Part shown: piece by piece, positions 1 to 6,136 of the stretch
Numbering within the stretch: position 1 is the first letter of the stretch
Layout: each line of letters starts with the position of its first letter
NCBI GenBank assembly: GCA_964407665.1
Contig: CAYOWK010000007.1
Span: 1-64,000, forward strand
Source of the DNA: CAYOWK01 sp964407665
GTDB lineage: Bacteria; Pseudomonadota; Alphaproteobacteria; Caulobacterales; Hyphomonadaceae
Reading direction: 5' to 3'
DNA length: 64,000 nt
Position numbers and translations under genes: made by a program
The notes under the pieces: generated by a model
Told to the model about the DNA's origin: nothing
What the model saw: only the letters and a program-made list of their open reading frames with translations
Databases searched by the model: none

Positions 1-712
1 CAGCCCCGCGGGCGTTCGCCATGGTCTTCAGGTCGACGACCTTGTCCTTCTGCAGGAGGTCAAAGCGTGCGCGCAGGAGCGTCTGCGGGTCGTCCTCCCG
101 GCGCCAGAACACCGAGACCTCAGGCAGGCCCTTGCGCAGACCGGGCCCGAGATCGGCGTGGCTCTCGACGAGGCGCGCCATGTGCTCGAGGCGCCGCTCC
201 TCGTCCGCCGTGATGCTGTTCTGGCCGCTGCGCCGGGCCTGCTCATATGAGCCCCACGCCAGGTCCCAGACGCGATGGGCGAGGCCCGCCTTCTTCGCCA
301 GCTGCTGGAGCTCGGCCGGCGCGAAGAGACTGCGGGCCTGCCCGTAGCCGGCCTCGATCAGCAGGTTGCGAATCTCGGTCGGGCTGCGCGCAAACTGGCC
401 CGAGTCCTCGTCCGGCTGAACGACAAACCGTGAGCGGTAGGCTGCGAGCCCTTCCAGCAGCCGGACGTGCGCGGCCGAGCCGAAGCCCAGAGCCGCCGAC
501 CGCTTCAGCCTAGCGCGCCGGGCCGGGTTGTAATCGCTGCTGTACCACCAGCTCGCGGGATCTTTCGAGAGCGTGGACAGGTCGGACGATCCAAGGGCAC
601 GGGCCGAATGATAGGCCGTGTCCGGCATCCACAGGTGGACGCCTTCCTGCGGCCCAGCCTCCTGGACGAGGTCCATCTGCTTCAGCTTGGCGGCGCGGGG
701 CTTGCGGGTCAT
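1..712 (-). CDS. RecE-like PDDEXK phage exonuclease (partial, C-terminus off the left edge)
   Basis: About 237 residues are visible, starting at the ATG at 712 and running off the window. The visible end contains RARFD followed 10 residues later by VVDLKT, the D...(D/E)xK signature of YqaJ/RecE-type phage nucleases (putative exodeoxyribonuclease 8 family). Such enzymes resect double-stranded DNA for single-strand annealing, and a RecT-like partner would be expected further left. The start overlaps the preceding stop (ATGA), so it is translationally coupled to the upstream 64-aa gene in a leftward early operon. Family assignment rests on motifs and phage context; a related Cas4-like nuclease is the alternative. 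Confidence 0.8.
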   Translation of the reverse strand, partial: MTRKPRAAKLKQMDLVQEAGPQEGVHLWMPDTAYHSARALGSSDLSTLSKDPASWWYSSDYNPARRARLKRSAALGFGSAAHVRLLEGLAAYRSRFVVQPDEDSGQFARSPTEIRNLLIEAGYGQARSLFAPAELQQLAKKAGLAHRVWDLAWGSYEQARRSGQNSITADEERRLEHMARLVESHADLGPGLRKGLPEVSVFWRREDDPQTLLRARFDLLQKDKVVDLKTMANARGA

Positions 713-903
713 CGTTGGCCCCGCAGCTGCAAGGCGCCCTCAATGACGTTGAGCACGGCCTCCATGGCCTCGTGGACGGCCTCGTCGAAGTCGGCCGGCT
801 CACCCTTCGCCCGGTTCCTGGCGAACGATGCTATGGCCGCTTCGTCGCCCTTGTCGGTCGCAAGGCGGCGCAGCTCGAGGGATAGAACGGGCGGCCGGTT
901 CAC
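709..903 (-). CDS. small phage protein, 64 aa
   Basis: Reads from a GTG at 903 that overlaps the stop of the 38-aa gene before it (GTGA), and its own stop overlaps the nuclease start (ATGA). The protein is mostly alpha-helical by composition, beginning VNRPPVLSLELRRLA and continuing with an acidic helix rich in Ala and Glu. No recognised domain. The tight double overlap is the main support for it being real; a role accessory to the downstream exonuclease is a guess from position. Confidence 0.65.
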   Translation of the reverse strand: MNRPPVLSLELRRLATDKGDEAAIASFARNRAKGEPADFDEAVHEAMEAVLNVIEGALQLRGQR

Positions 904-1016
904 TGCTGCCACCCCGCCGTCAGGATCATGCTGCCGAGGATCGCCGCCGCAGCGATCAGGCAGAAGCCGAGGAGGACCAGCAGGTCCCGGATGAACAGGA
1001 GGATGGCGCGGAGCAT
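900..1016 (-). CDS. very small membrane protein, 38 aa
   Basis: Starts at the ATG at 1016, which overlaps the previous stop (TGATG), and ends in GTGA overlapping the next gene. Residues 4-34 are almost wholly hydrophobic with one charged pair (Arg10, Asp11), giving one transmembrane helix. Function unknown. Overlap on both sides and the clear membrane segment argue for a real gene. Confidence 0.6.
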   Translation of the reverse strand: MLRAILLFIRDLLVLLGFCLIAAAAILGSMILTAGWQQ

Positions 1017-1441
1017 CAGAACGGCAGCTCCATGACGACCGGATCCGCCGCGCGGACGAGCGCTCGCAGGCCGTCAAGGCTCACGTGGATGCGCTGGCCG
1101 TCCAGGTCGAAGGTGTCGGTCTCGAGGACCCTGCCTTCCTCGACGTGGCTGAGCCGATCAACGAGCGTATGGAGGGGCTCGATCGCCTTCCGAAGCGCCT
1201 CAAGGTCGCTATGCAGGACCTGGCTGCAGCCCCGGTACGGCTCTGGGCGCGCAGCCTCGATCTCCGGCGCCACTAGGCCAAACTGGCTGGCCAGCCATTC
1301 CAGCAGCGCCTCGTCGTCTGCGCAGGCCGCCATCGGCGGCCCCTCGTCAAAAACGCCCTTCGTGGCATAGACGACCCAGCCGCCGTTTCTGGCCCGCTCG
1401 AGCCTGAATTCTGCGATGTCAGCCGTAAGTGTCTGGGGCAT
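1016..1441 (-). CDS. phage early protein of unknown function, 141 aa
   Basis: The ATG at 1441 overlaps the upstream stop (TAATG). The protein starts MPQTLTADIAEFRLERA, has a WVVYATKGVFDEGPPM stretch resembling a small beta-sheet, then a helical middle and a C-terminal part with repeated Leu/Val-rich strands. No family recognised. It belongs to the leftward early operon that ends in the RecE-like nuclease. Confidence 0.7.
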   Translation of the reverse strand: MPQTLTADIAEFRLERARNGGWVVYATKGVFDEGPPMAACADDEALLEWLASQFGLVAPEIEAARPEPYRGCSQVLHSDLEALRKAIEPLHTLVDRLSHVEEGRVLETDTFDLDGQRIHVSLDGLRALVRAADPVVMELPF

Positions 1442-1686
1442 TACAGGCCCTCCGCCGAGGGCTGGACCACGCAGTGCTCGAGCCGGACCAGCCGAGAGGT
1501 GACCGCAGGCAGGCCGTCTTTGCTCGCCCGCCCGAAGCAGCCGGTCACGTAGACTGACCCCTGGAGCGGGTAGGCAAACTCGACCAGAAGATCCGCGTGC
1601 ACGAACCCCGTCGCCGGGTCCGTCCAGGTCACCCGAGCGCCGGCCTCGATCTTCCTGGCGGGGGCTGCGGTGGTCGTGCTGTGCAT
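1441..1686 (-). CDS. first gene of leftward early operon, unknown, 81 aa
   Basis: The ATG at 1686 is preceded by GAAGGGGAA 6-14 nt upstream. An in-frame upstream start at 1758 exists, but it would lie over the promoter and operator repeats, so the shorter form is chosen. The protein is beta-rich (WTDPATGFVHADLLVEFAY) and has no recognised domain. Its stop overlaps the next start (TAATG). As first gene behind an operator-covered promoter it is likely shut off in the lysogen. Confidence 0.7.
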   Translation of the reverse strand: MHSTTTAAPARKIEAGARVTWTDPATGFVHADLLVEFAYPLQGSVYVTGCFGRASKDGLPAVTSRLVRLEHCVVQPSAEGL

Positions 1687-1713
1687 GGTTGGTTCCCCTT
1701 CTTGCGAGGGGAT

Positions 1714-1772
1714 TAATGACACACGTAGCGTGACAGTCGCAAGCGAAAAATGCCACACGCAGCGTGACAGTC
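1714..1772 (-). promoter_or_regulatory. early leftward promoter with two operator repeats
   Basis: Two near-identical 19-mers, CACACGTAGCGTGACAGTC (1720-1738) and CACACGCAGCGTGACAGTC (1754-1772), lie 34 bp apart (18 of 19 bases identical). Read on the minus strand there is a TTGCGA -35 (1742-1737) and TCATTA -10 (1719-1714) with a 17-bp spacer, and the first repeat fills that spacer exactly. This is the arrangement expected of a repressor-controlled pL-type promoter driving the 1686-to-1 operon. Similar GTGACA-core sites lie in the repressor/Cro intergenic region. Confidence 0.65.
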
Positions 1773-1831
1773 ATGTCCAGTGCTAGCTGCTAGCGTGGTA
1801 TCGGGCTCGACTCACGAGGGGGAAACGCCAC

Positions 1832-2158
1832 ATGTGGCGCAGTATTTCAGTGGTTGCAGTGCTGGCTTTAGCCGGATGCGCCAATGTTCAGCACGCCGCG
1901 GGACCATCGCCGAATGTGGCCGCCGAGATGGACTGTACCCGGTTGAATTCGGAAGCCTTGAAAGTCCGCGGCGTCATCGAGGCAAACGTCGACGAGATGG
2001 CCAAGATCTTCGCGACGCCGCTCGATGTGATCATGCCGATCACCGATGACTTTGCAGCGATGGCCAATAAGGACGCAATGGCGCAGCTCCGCCTGCTCCG
2101 GACTGTGTACACGGCCAAGGCTTGCCCGGCCGGCCCCTTCGGTGGGGTGCCGTTTTGA
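1832..2158 (+). CDS. prophage lipoprotein, 108 aa
   Basis: Starts MWRSISVVAVLALAGC, a signal peptide with an LAGC lipobox, so a lipidated envelope protein is expected. GAGGGGGAAA precedes the ATG at 1832. The mature part is small and helical, with one further pair of Cys residues (DCTRLN, KACPAG). It is followed directly by the membrane-anchored HIRAN gene, whose likely start overlaps its stop. The position between the early operon and the repressor region suits genes expressed in the lysogen, such as surface-exclusion factors (inference). Confidence 0.8.
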   Translation: MWRSISVVAVLALAGCANVQHAAGPSPNVAAEMDCTRLNSEALKVRGVIEANVDEMAKIFATPLDVIMPITDDFAAMANKDAMAQLRLLRTVYTAKACPAGPFGGVPF

Positions 2159-2700
2159 TATCGCAGGGCTGGCTTATTCTTTTCCTGCTGACGGCCTTTG
2201 TTGGCGGTATCGGGGTCTTTGCCCGGCGCGCTAAGCCCGGAAGGTTTGATCCCTCCGCGTCATTCGATGAGACGGATATACCCCCGCCCCGCCGAAGGCT
2301 TGAGAAGGCAGATGACCCGCTTCCGAACGTGATAGCCCGCGGCGTCAGAGTGGCTGGTCTGCGGCACCAGGCCCATGCTTTCGGGGCATGGGCAGAGGCC
2401 GTTGCAAGGGCAAAAGATGAAGGCGTTGAATACGGATTGGATGTTCAGTGGGAGCCTGACAACCGCTTCGATGGCAACGCCCACAAAGTCATCGGCTGGG
2501 CGCGCACGGCAGGGATCGAACAGTACCACATCGGCTACGTACCGGCTGATTTGGCCGATATGCTCGTAGAGCTGAAGGGGAGTCGATACCCAGTCACCGC
2601 GAGGCTGCTTTGGATAGGCAAGTCCGAAGTCGCCTTTGAACTCAGGTCATCTACTGATGCGCCAGACCTTGGCGACTGGGCGCCGGAAGCGCGTTTTTAG
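2155..2700 (+). CDS. membrane-anchored HIRAN-domain protein, 181 aa
   Basis: The likely start is the TTG at 2155 overlapping the lipoprotein stop; an ATG at 2122 would add 11 residues. Residues about 2-21 form one transmembrane helix, followed by a charged linker with a PPPRRR stretch. Residues about 60-165 match a HIRAN domain: VRVAGLRHQ, VQWEPDNRFDGNAHKVIGWA and HIGYVPADLADML are its hallmarks. HIRAN domains bind DNA ends and are usually fused to helicases or nucleases, so a membrane-tethered stand-alone copy is unusual. It could act at the membrane against incoming DNA, but this is inference. Confidence 0.75.
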   Translation: MISQGWLILFLLTAFVGGIGVFARRAKPGRFDPSASFDETDIPPPRRRLEKADDPLPNVIARGVRVAGLRHQAHAFGAWAEAVARAKDEGVEYGLDVQWEPDNRFDGNAHKVIGWARTAGIEQYHIGYVPADLADMLVELKGSRYPVTARLLWIGKSEVAFELRSSTDAPDLGDWAPEARF

Positions 2701-2769
2701 ATCTCCCCTAACAGCCCCCGCCGCTGCCTGTGCTATGCCGGCGGGATGGCGCACTATCACCTGATCCAG

Positions 2770-3000
2770 CTAGTTGAGTTTGCCCCGGCCTTGCCCGGTG
2801 AGGTTCGCGAAGCCTTCTCTCGCGGCTTCCAAGAACGCTTTCCGCGTGTCCGCCTTCAGCGCTCCGAGCGTCCCCCTGGGCACGCCGCAGCCCGTGCACG
2901 CGACCGGGGTGTCTCTGTCGAATGGTTCGATGAGGCTGACGGTATCGCCTTCACAGCGATCACACTCGACGAAGCCGTCCATGGTGATCTGCTTGGGCAT
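2770..3000 (-). CDS. small zinc-ribbon protein, 76 aa
   Basis: Starts at the ATG at 3000 behind TAGGAG, 8 nt upstream. Two CxxC knuckles (ECDRCEGD and ACTGCGVP) about 20 residues apart form a zinc ribbon; the C-terminal half is a basic helix. Such phage zinc ribbons usually bind nucleic acid or protein partners. A plus-strand frame (2746-3012) covers the same DNA, but the cysteine pairs and ribosome-binding site favour this strand. It lies just downstream of the repressor gene on the same strand, so it may be cotranscribed in the lysogen. Confidence 0.7.
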   Translation of the reverse strand: MPKQITMDGFVECDRCEGDTVSLIEPFDRDTPVACTGCGVPRGTLGALKADTRKAFLEAAREGFANLTGQGRGKLN

Positions 3001-3034
3001 CTGATCTCCTAGGCGATGGCCTTCAGCATGGGCG

Positions 3035-3430
3035 TCAGGCCCGCTTAGCGATCACATCGATGTGGGCGATGGCTTCGGCTATGCGCTGCGTCGGGACGCT
3101 TCGGACAATTGCCAACAGGTCAACGACCCGGCCTTCCATCAGAGGGTTGATGGTCAGAATATCTGTCGGGTCACAGTCGAGCGCCTCGGCGAAGGCATGC
3201 AGGTAGTCGATCGTCAGCGGGTTATCGCCCTTGGCTATACGCCTGATGCTCTCGTGAGATAGCAGGGGCGTTCCCGGCTCGACCTCCATGCGGAGCTCCA
3301 TCGTCCGGTAGCTGTAGCCTCGATACCGTATCCACTCAGCCAAATAGTCCAATTTCTTACGGTCCTTCTTAGGCCGCGGCTTCACGGTCTTTGGAGGAAC
3401 TTGTTTCGGCGGAGCGTTACTCTTCGGCAT
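3035..3430 (-). CDS. phage repressor, helix-turn-helix (CI-like), 131 aa
   Basis: Basic N-terminus (KPRPKKDRKK), then a helix-turn-helix of the lambda repressor/XRE type: YRTMELRMEVEPGTPLLSHESIRRIAKGDNPLTIDYLHAFAEALDCDPTDIL, residues about 40-95. No LexA-type autocleavage domain is present, so induction would have to work through an antirepressor or another route. The ATG at 3430 is chosen; a GTG at 3445 would add five residues. It diverges from a Cro-like gene across a 107-bp region holding GTGTGACA sites. Confidence 0.85.
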   Translation of the reverse strand: MPKSNAPPKQVPPKTVKPRPKKDRKKLDYLAEWIRYRGYSYRTMELRMEVEPGTPLLSHESIRRIAKGDNPLTIDYLHAFAEALDCDPTDILTINPLMEGRVVDLLAIVRSVPTQRIAEAIAHIDVIAKRA

Positions 3431-3441
3431 ACCGAAGCGTA

Positions 3442-3526
3442 ACACCGCGTGTGACAGCCCCCTGCCGCCCCACGTGTGTCACGCACAGGTTGACAAAACC
3501 TTGACCCGCCACGCGACGTGTGACAC
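3442..3526. promoter_or_regulatory. operator region of the lysis-lysogeny switch
   Basis: Between the divergent repressor (start 3430) and Cro-like gene (start 3538) are three related sites: ACACCGCGTGTGACAG at 3442-3457, an inverted GTGTGTCACGCACAG near 3474-3488, and CCACGCGACGTGTGACAC at 3509-3526. They share the GTGACA core of the repeats at 1720 and 1754. A TTGACA at 3490-3495 and TTGACC at 3501-3506 are candidate -35 elements. Assignment to the neighbouring repressor is inference. Confidence 0.6.
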
Positions 3527-3537
3527 TTCTCGCGTCC

Positions 3538-3804
3538 ATGACCGAGGCGTGCCCCAACAACCCCATCGATCTGTATCTCGCTCGTGAGACCGAGGCGGGC
3601 CGATCGATGTCCAAGTCGGAATTGGCGCGGCGCGCGGGTGTCAGCCGCAACATCATCTACCGTCTGATCCATGGCGATGAGGTCAGCGTCGCGACGTTCG
3701 AACAGTTTGAGCGGGCCACCGATGGCGCGCTGTCAGCCCTCGACCTCTTCGCCCACTGGCAAGCGCGGCGGGATGCGGCCTCCCAGGAGGTTTCGGCGCA
3801 ATGA
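3538..3804 (+). CDS. Cro-like helix-turn-helix regulator, 88 aa
   Basis: Starts MTEACPNNPIDLYL at the ATG at 3538; an in-frame GTG at 3520 would sit inside an operator site. Residues about 28-55 form an XRE helix-turn-helix (SKSELARRAGVSRNIIYRLIHGDEVSVATFEQFERATDG). As the first rightward gene, divergent from the repressor, it occupies the Cro position. Its stop overlaps the start of the next gene (ATGA). Confidence 0.8.
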   Translation: MTEACPNNPIDLYLARETEAGRSMSKSELARRAGVSRNIIYRLIHGDEVSVATFEQFERATDGALSALDLFAHWQARRDAASQEVSAQ

Positions 3805-4037
3805 CCCCCGTAGCTGTCGCACCTGCGTCAAAATCTTTCTCTGCACTGCTCGACGACATCCGCATCGACGTGATGGCCGGGCTGATCCGCGCGACCGATC
3901 TGGCCGAAGCTGCCGGTATTCCGCGCACATCGCTGCTGGCGCTGCTTGAGCGGCCGCCGTCCCGCACAATCGAAAACCTCGACGCGCTGTCAGCCGCCTA
4001 TGCCCGGCTGTCGGCGAAGGTCGCGGCCGAGACCTGA
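3801..4037 (+). CDS. second small helix-turn-helix protein, 78 aa
   Basis: ATGA-coupled to the Cro-like gene. Residues about 30-60 read ATDLAEAAGIPRTSLLALLERPPSRTIENLDALSAAYARL, a compact DNA-binding fold of the XRE type. It may be a CII-like activator or a second Cro-type repressor; the sequence does not decide. It is the last gene before a 235-bp structured stretch. Confidence 0.7.
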   Translation: MTPVAVAPASKSFSALLDDIRIDVMAGLIRATDLAEAAGIPRTSLLALLERPPSRTIENLDALSAAYARLSAKVAAET

Positions 4038-4149
4038 CTTTCGGGTCCACCCGAGGGGTCGGGGGTCCCACACGAACACACTTCCCGCCCCACGGCGGCG
4101 GCTCCCGTCCCACCCTGGGGGAGCCGATCCGACGGGACAACCGGGAAAC

Positions 4150-4226
4150 GCGCCGGGCGGCGGGCCTTCGGAGGCTCAATCCCCCCAACAGCCCTGGGCT
4201 GACGGAGGTTGTCAGCCGCCCGGCGC
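4150..4226 (+). other. structured intergenic segment (long-range stem with inner hairpin)
   Basis: The 235 bp between the regulators (end 4037) and the 4273 gene hold no gene. They contain a perfect 12-bp inverted repeat, GCGCCGGGCGGC (4150-4161) and GCCGCCCGGCGC (4215-4226), enclosing a second one, GGCTGAC (4197-4203) with GTCAGCC (4211-4217). As RNA this would be a strong branched fold in the leader of the replication operon. It is a candidate attenuator, terminator without a T-run, or protein-binding site. Confidence 0.5.
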
Positions 4227-4272
4227 ACCCAATTCCGAGCGGGATCCACCCGCCGGCGACAGGAGGCTGGTG

Positions 4273-4776
4273 ATGGCACGTAAACCCCGCGGCAAAGGCG
4301 CTGCAGCAAACGACGACACGTTCGACAACGGCGGGCCGGATGGCGCCGCCCGTCAGCGCAAGAACGGGGCTGACACCGAGGCTGAAACGCCCGGGCAGGG
4401 CCACAACTCGAAGCAGATCGACGGCGAGTACGTCCGCGGCGCGATCGAGCAGATCCTCGCCGAGGAGGCCGCGATCAAGGCGGCGAAGGACGCCCTCAGC
4501 CTGAAGCTGCAACCTCAGCGCAAGAAGATCGCCGGCATCGTGAAGGGCCTCGTCCAGAGCGACATCAGCACGCGCGTCGTCCAGACGCTGCTGAAAGAGG
4601 CCCGGCTGAAAGTGAAGCTGGAGAACGTAAAGGGCGAGCTGGACGAGGGTCAGCTGGCTGAGTTCGAGAGCGTCGTCGAGGCGATGGGCGACTTCGCTGA
4701 ATTGCCCCTCGGCGCTGCTGCCGTCGCCGCTGCCGAGGCTGACACCGGCGTGTCAGCCGGCGAACCCGTGCACTGA
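4273..4776 (+). CDS. early phage protein, helical, unknown (167 aa)
   Basis: The ATG at 4273 follows AGGAGG (4261) closely. The N-terminal 45 residues are low-complexity and polar, ending GQGHNSKQ; residues about 50-145 are a charged helical domain (YVRGAIEQILAEEAAIKAAKDALSLKLQPQRKKIAGIVKG). The long charged helices recall DUF2312/GapR-type DNA-associated proteins, but the match is by appearance only. It heads the rightward early operon and lies inside the stretch unusually rich in GGCTGACA words. Confidence 0.7.
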   Translation: MARKPRGKGAAANDDTFDNGGPDGAARQRKNGADTEAETPGQGHNSKQIDGEYVRGAIEQILAEEAAIKAAKDALSLKLQPQRKKIAGIVKGLVQSDISTRVVQTLLKEARLKVKLENVKGELDEGQLAEFESVVEAMGDFAELPLGAAAVAAAEADTGVSAGEPVH

Positions 4777-4800
4777 CAACGGTCTGGGGCAGGGGCTGAC

Positions 4801-5313
4801 ATGACGGGCGTCCGCTGGAGCGACGAGGACTTTGCTGAATTCAGCCGCAAGCGGGCTGACAAGGCGGTGGTGCGGGATGGCGCAGCAGTAGCGCGGCGGA
4901 CTCATAATCCGCAGGCCGGGGGTTCGAGTCCCTCTCCCGCACCCAGCCGCCGGAATCGTCACGACGAGGACGACCTGCAGGAGGCCGTGGCCGAGTTCCT
5001 CGACATGGCGCTCCTGCCTCCCGCGCGCTGGCTCCACATTCCGAATGGTGGAACCCGCGACACAAAAGAGGCGGCGCGGCTGAAGGCCATGGGCGTGAAA
5101 GCCGGCGCGGCAGACGTCATGGTGCTGACAGGAGCGGGCCGCTTCATCTGGATCGAGCTGAAGTCAGCCACCGGCCGGCTGCGCCCCGAGCAGGCTCAAT
5201 GGCGGGATTGGTGTCAGACGATCGGCGCGCCCTGGTTCCTCTGCCGCTCGCTGGCTGACGTGATCGAGGCGCTGACCTCCTGCCAAGTGCGGCTGAAGGG
5301 GCGGCTGACATGA
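4801..5313 (+). CDS. VRR-NUC domain nuclease (170 aa), reading frame passes through a tRNA gene
   Basis: Residues about 55-155 form a VRR-NUC (PD-(D/E)xK) domain: EDDLQEAVAEFL, HIPNGGTRDTKEAARLKAMGVKAGAADVMVL, then FIWIELKSATGRL with the E-x-K pair and the Q of EQAQW. Phage VRR-NUC proteins cut branched or double-stranded DNA during replication or recombination. The N-terminal 22 residues (MTGVRWSDEDFAEFSRKR) look genuine, so the ATG at 4801 is kept. Residues 24-49 are encoded by a complete tRNA-Met-like gene (4871-4945) in the linker. A start after the tRNA would leave no good initiation codon. Confidence 0.82.
   Translation: MTGVRWSDEDFAEFSRKRADKAVVRDGAAVARRTHNPQAGGSSPSPAPSRRNRHDEDDLQEAVAEFLDMALLPPARWLHIPNGGTRDTKEAARLKAMGVKAGAADVMVLTGAGRFIWIELKSATGRLRPEQAQWRDWCQTIGAPWFLCRSLADVIEALTSCQVRLKGRLT
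4871..4945 (+). tRNA. tRNA-Met-like gene (anticodon CAU) embedded in the VRR-NUC frame
   Basis: All four stems pair: acceptor TGCGGGA/TCCCGCA (7 Watson-Crick pairs), D stem GCGC/GCGC, anticodon stem GCGGA/TCCGC with loop CTCATAA, T stem GGGGG/CCCTC (one G-U) with loop TTCGAGT; CCA is encoded. T8 and the T-loop are canonical. Two departures: the D loop AGCAGTA has A where G18 is expected, and the discriminator is C rather than A. It could be elongator Met or a lysidine-type Ile2. It lies in-frame inside the nuclease gene without causing a stop. Confidence 0.75.
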
Positions 5314-5555
5314 TCATCGCCCGCATCGAAGGATTCACCCGCGAACTCGGCAAGTCGCAGGGCTATCGCGGTCTGCCGCTGAGGGACGAGACGGTCGTCG
5401 ACGCGGCTACCGGTCAGGTCTGCAACGCGATGACGACGGCCTGGGAGCCGACGCCGCAGGAACTCGCCATGCTGAACGCTGGCGGCAAGGTCTACCTGCA
5501 GGTGCTCGGCACGCAGCATCCGCCGGTTCTCCTCTGGTGCGAGGGGCCGAAGTGA
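5310..5555 (+). CDS. conserved-looking phage protein, unknown, 81 aa
   Basis: The ATG at 5310 overlaps the nuclease stop (ATGA) and sits in the word GGCTGACATG. The protein is small and globular: MIIARIEGFTRELG, then RGLPLRDETVV, a Trp, and a hydrophobic C-terminal strand KVYLQVLGTQHPPVLLWCEG. No domain recognised. Coupled on both sides within the replication operon. Confidence 0.7.
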   Translation: MIIARIEGFTRELGKSQGYRGLPLRDETVVDAATGQVCNAMTTAWEPTPQELAMLNAGGKVYLQVLGTQHPPVLLWCEGPK

Positions 5556-6136
5556 TCGACTTCGCGCCGCTCCAGCCGCTGTCCTACGGCCTGATCATGG
5601 CCGATCCGCCGTGGCGGTTCGCGACCCGTTCGGCGAAAGGCGTCACGCGCAAGGGCGCCGGCGGGCAGTACGCGACGCTCTCGCTCGATGAAATCATGGA
5701 TCTGCCGGTGCGGGATCTGGCCGATCGGGACTGCATCCTCTGGCTTTGGGCCACGCACCCGATGCTGCCGCATGCGATGGCCGTCATGGCCAGCTGGGGC
5801 TTCTCCTTCAAAACCAGCGGCGTCTGGGCCAAGCGCACGCGCCACGGGAAGCTGGCGTTCGGGACTGGCTACTGCCTGCGGTGCGCGTCCGAGCCGTTCC
5901 TGATCGGCACGGTCGGTCGCCCCCGGTTCGCAAAGAACGTCCGCACCGTCGTCGAGGGGCCCGTTCGCGAGCACTCCCGCAAGCCGGACGAGGCTTACAC
6001 CGCCGCCGAACGGCTGGCGCCGGACGCCATGCGCCGGGCTGACATCTTCTCGCGGGAAAGCCGCCCGGGCTGGGGCGTCTGGGGCGACGAGGCGGGCAAG
6101 TTTGACCTGGTGTCAGGGGAGCCGCTCCATGTCTGA
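5552..6136 (+). CDS. MT-A70 family DNA N6-adenine methyltransferase, 194 aa
   Basis: The GTG at 5552 overlaps the previous stop and follows GAGGGG; a GTG at 5537 is the alternative. DPPW at residues about 18-21 is the catalytic motif, followed by YATLSLDEIMDLPVRDLADRDCILWLWATHPMLPHA and later GFSFKTSGVWAKR, the usual order of the MT-A70/IME4-like phage methylase family. It methylates adenine in DNA using S-adenosylmethionine, either to protect phage DNA from restriction or to time replication. No restriction partner lies nearby, so it is an orphan. Confidence 0.9.
   Translation: MIDFAPLQPLSYGLIMADPPWRFATRSAKGVTRKGAGGQYATLSLDEIMDLPVRDLADRDCILWLWATHPMLPHAMAVMASWGFSFKTSGVWAKRTRHGKLAFGTGYCLRCASEPFLIGTVGRPRFAKNVRTVVEGPVREHSRKPDEAYTAAERLAPDAMRRADIFSRESRPGWGVWGDEAGKFDLVSGEPLHV

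Noticed and set aside
2746..3012. 88-codon plus-strand frame opposite the zinc-ribbon gene
   Set aside because: The minus-strand frame has two CxxC pairs and a good ribosome-binding site; the plus frame has neither.
5552..6136. Restriction-modification system around the MT-A70 methylase
   Set aside because: No restriction endonuclease neighbour; the flanking genes are replication functions and the HNH gene at 7637 is of a homing type. An orphan phage methylase is the simpler reading.
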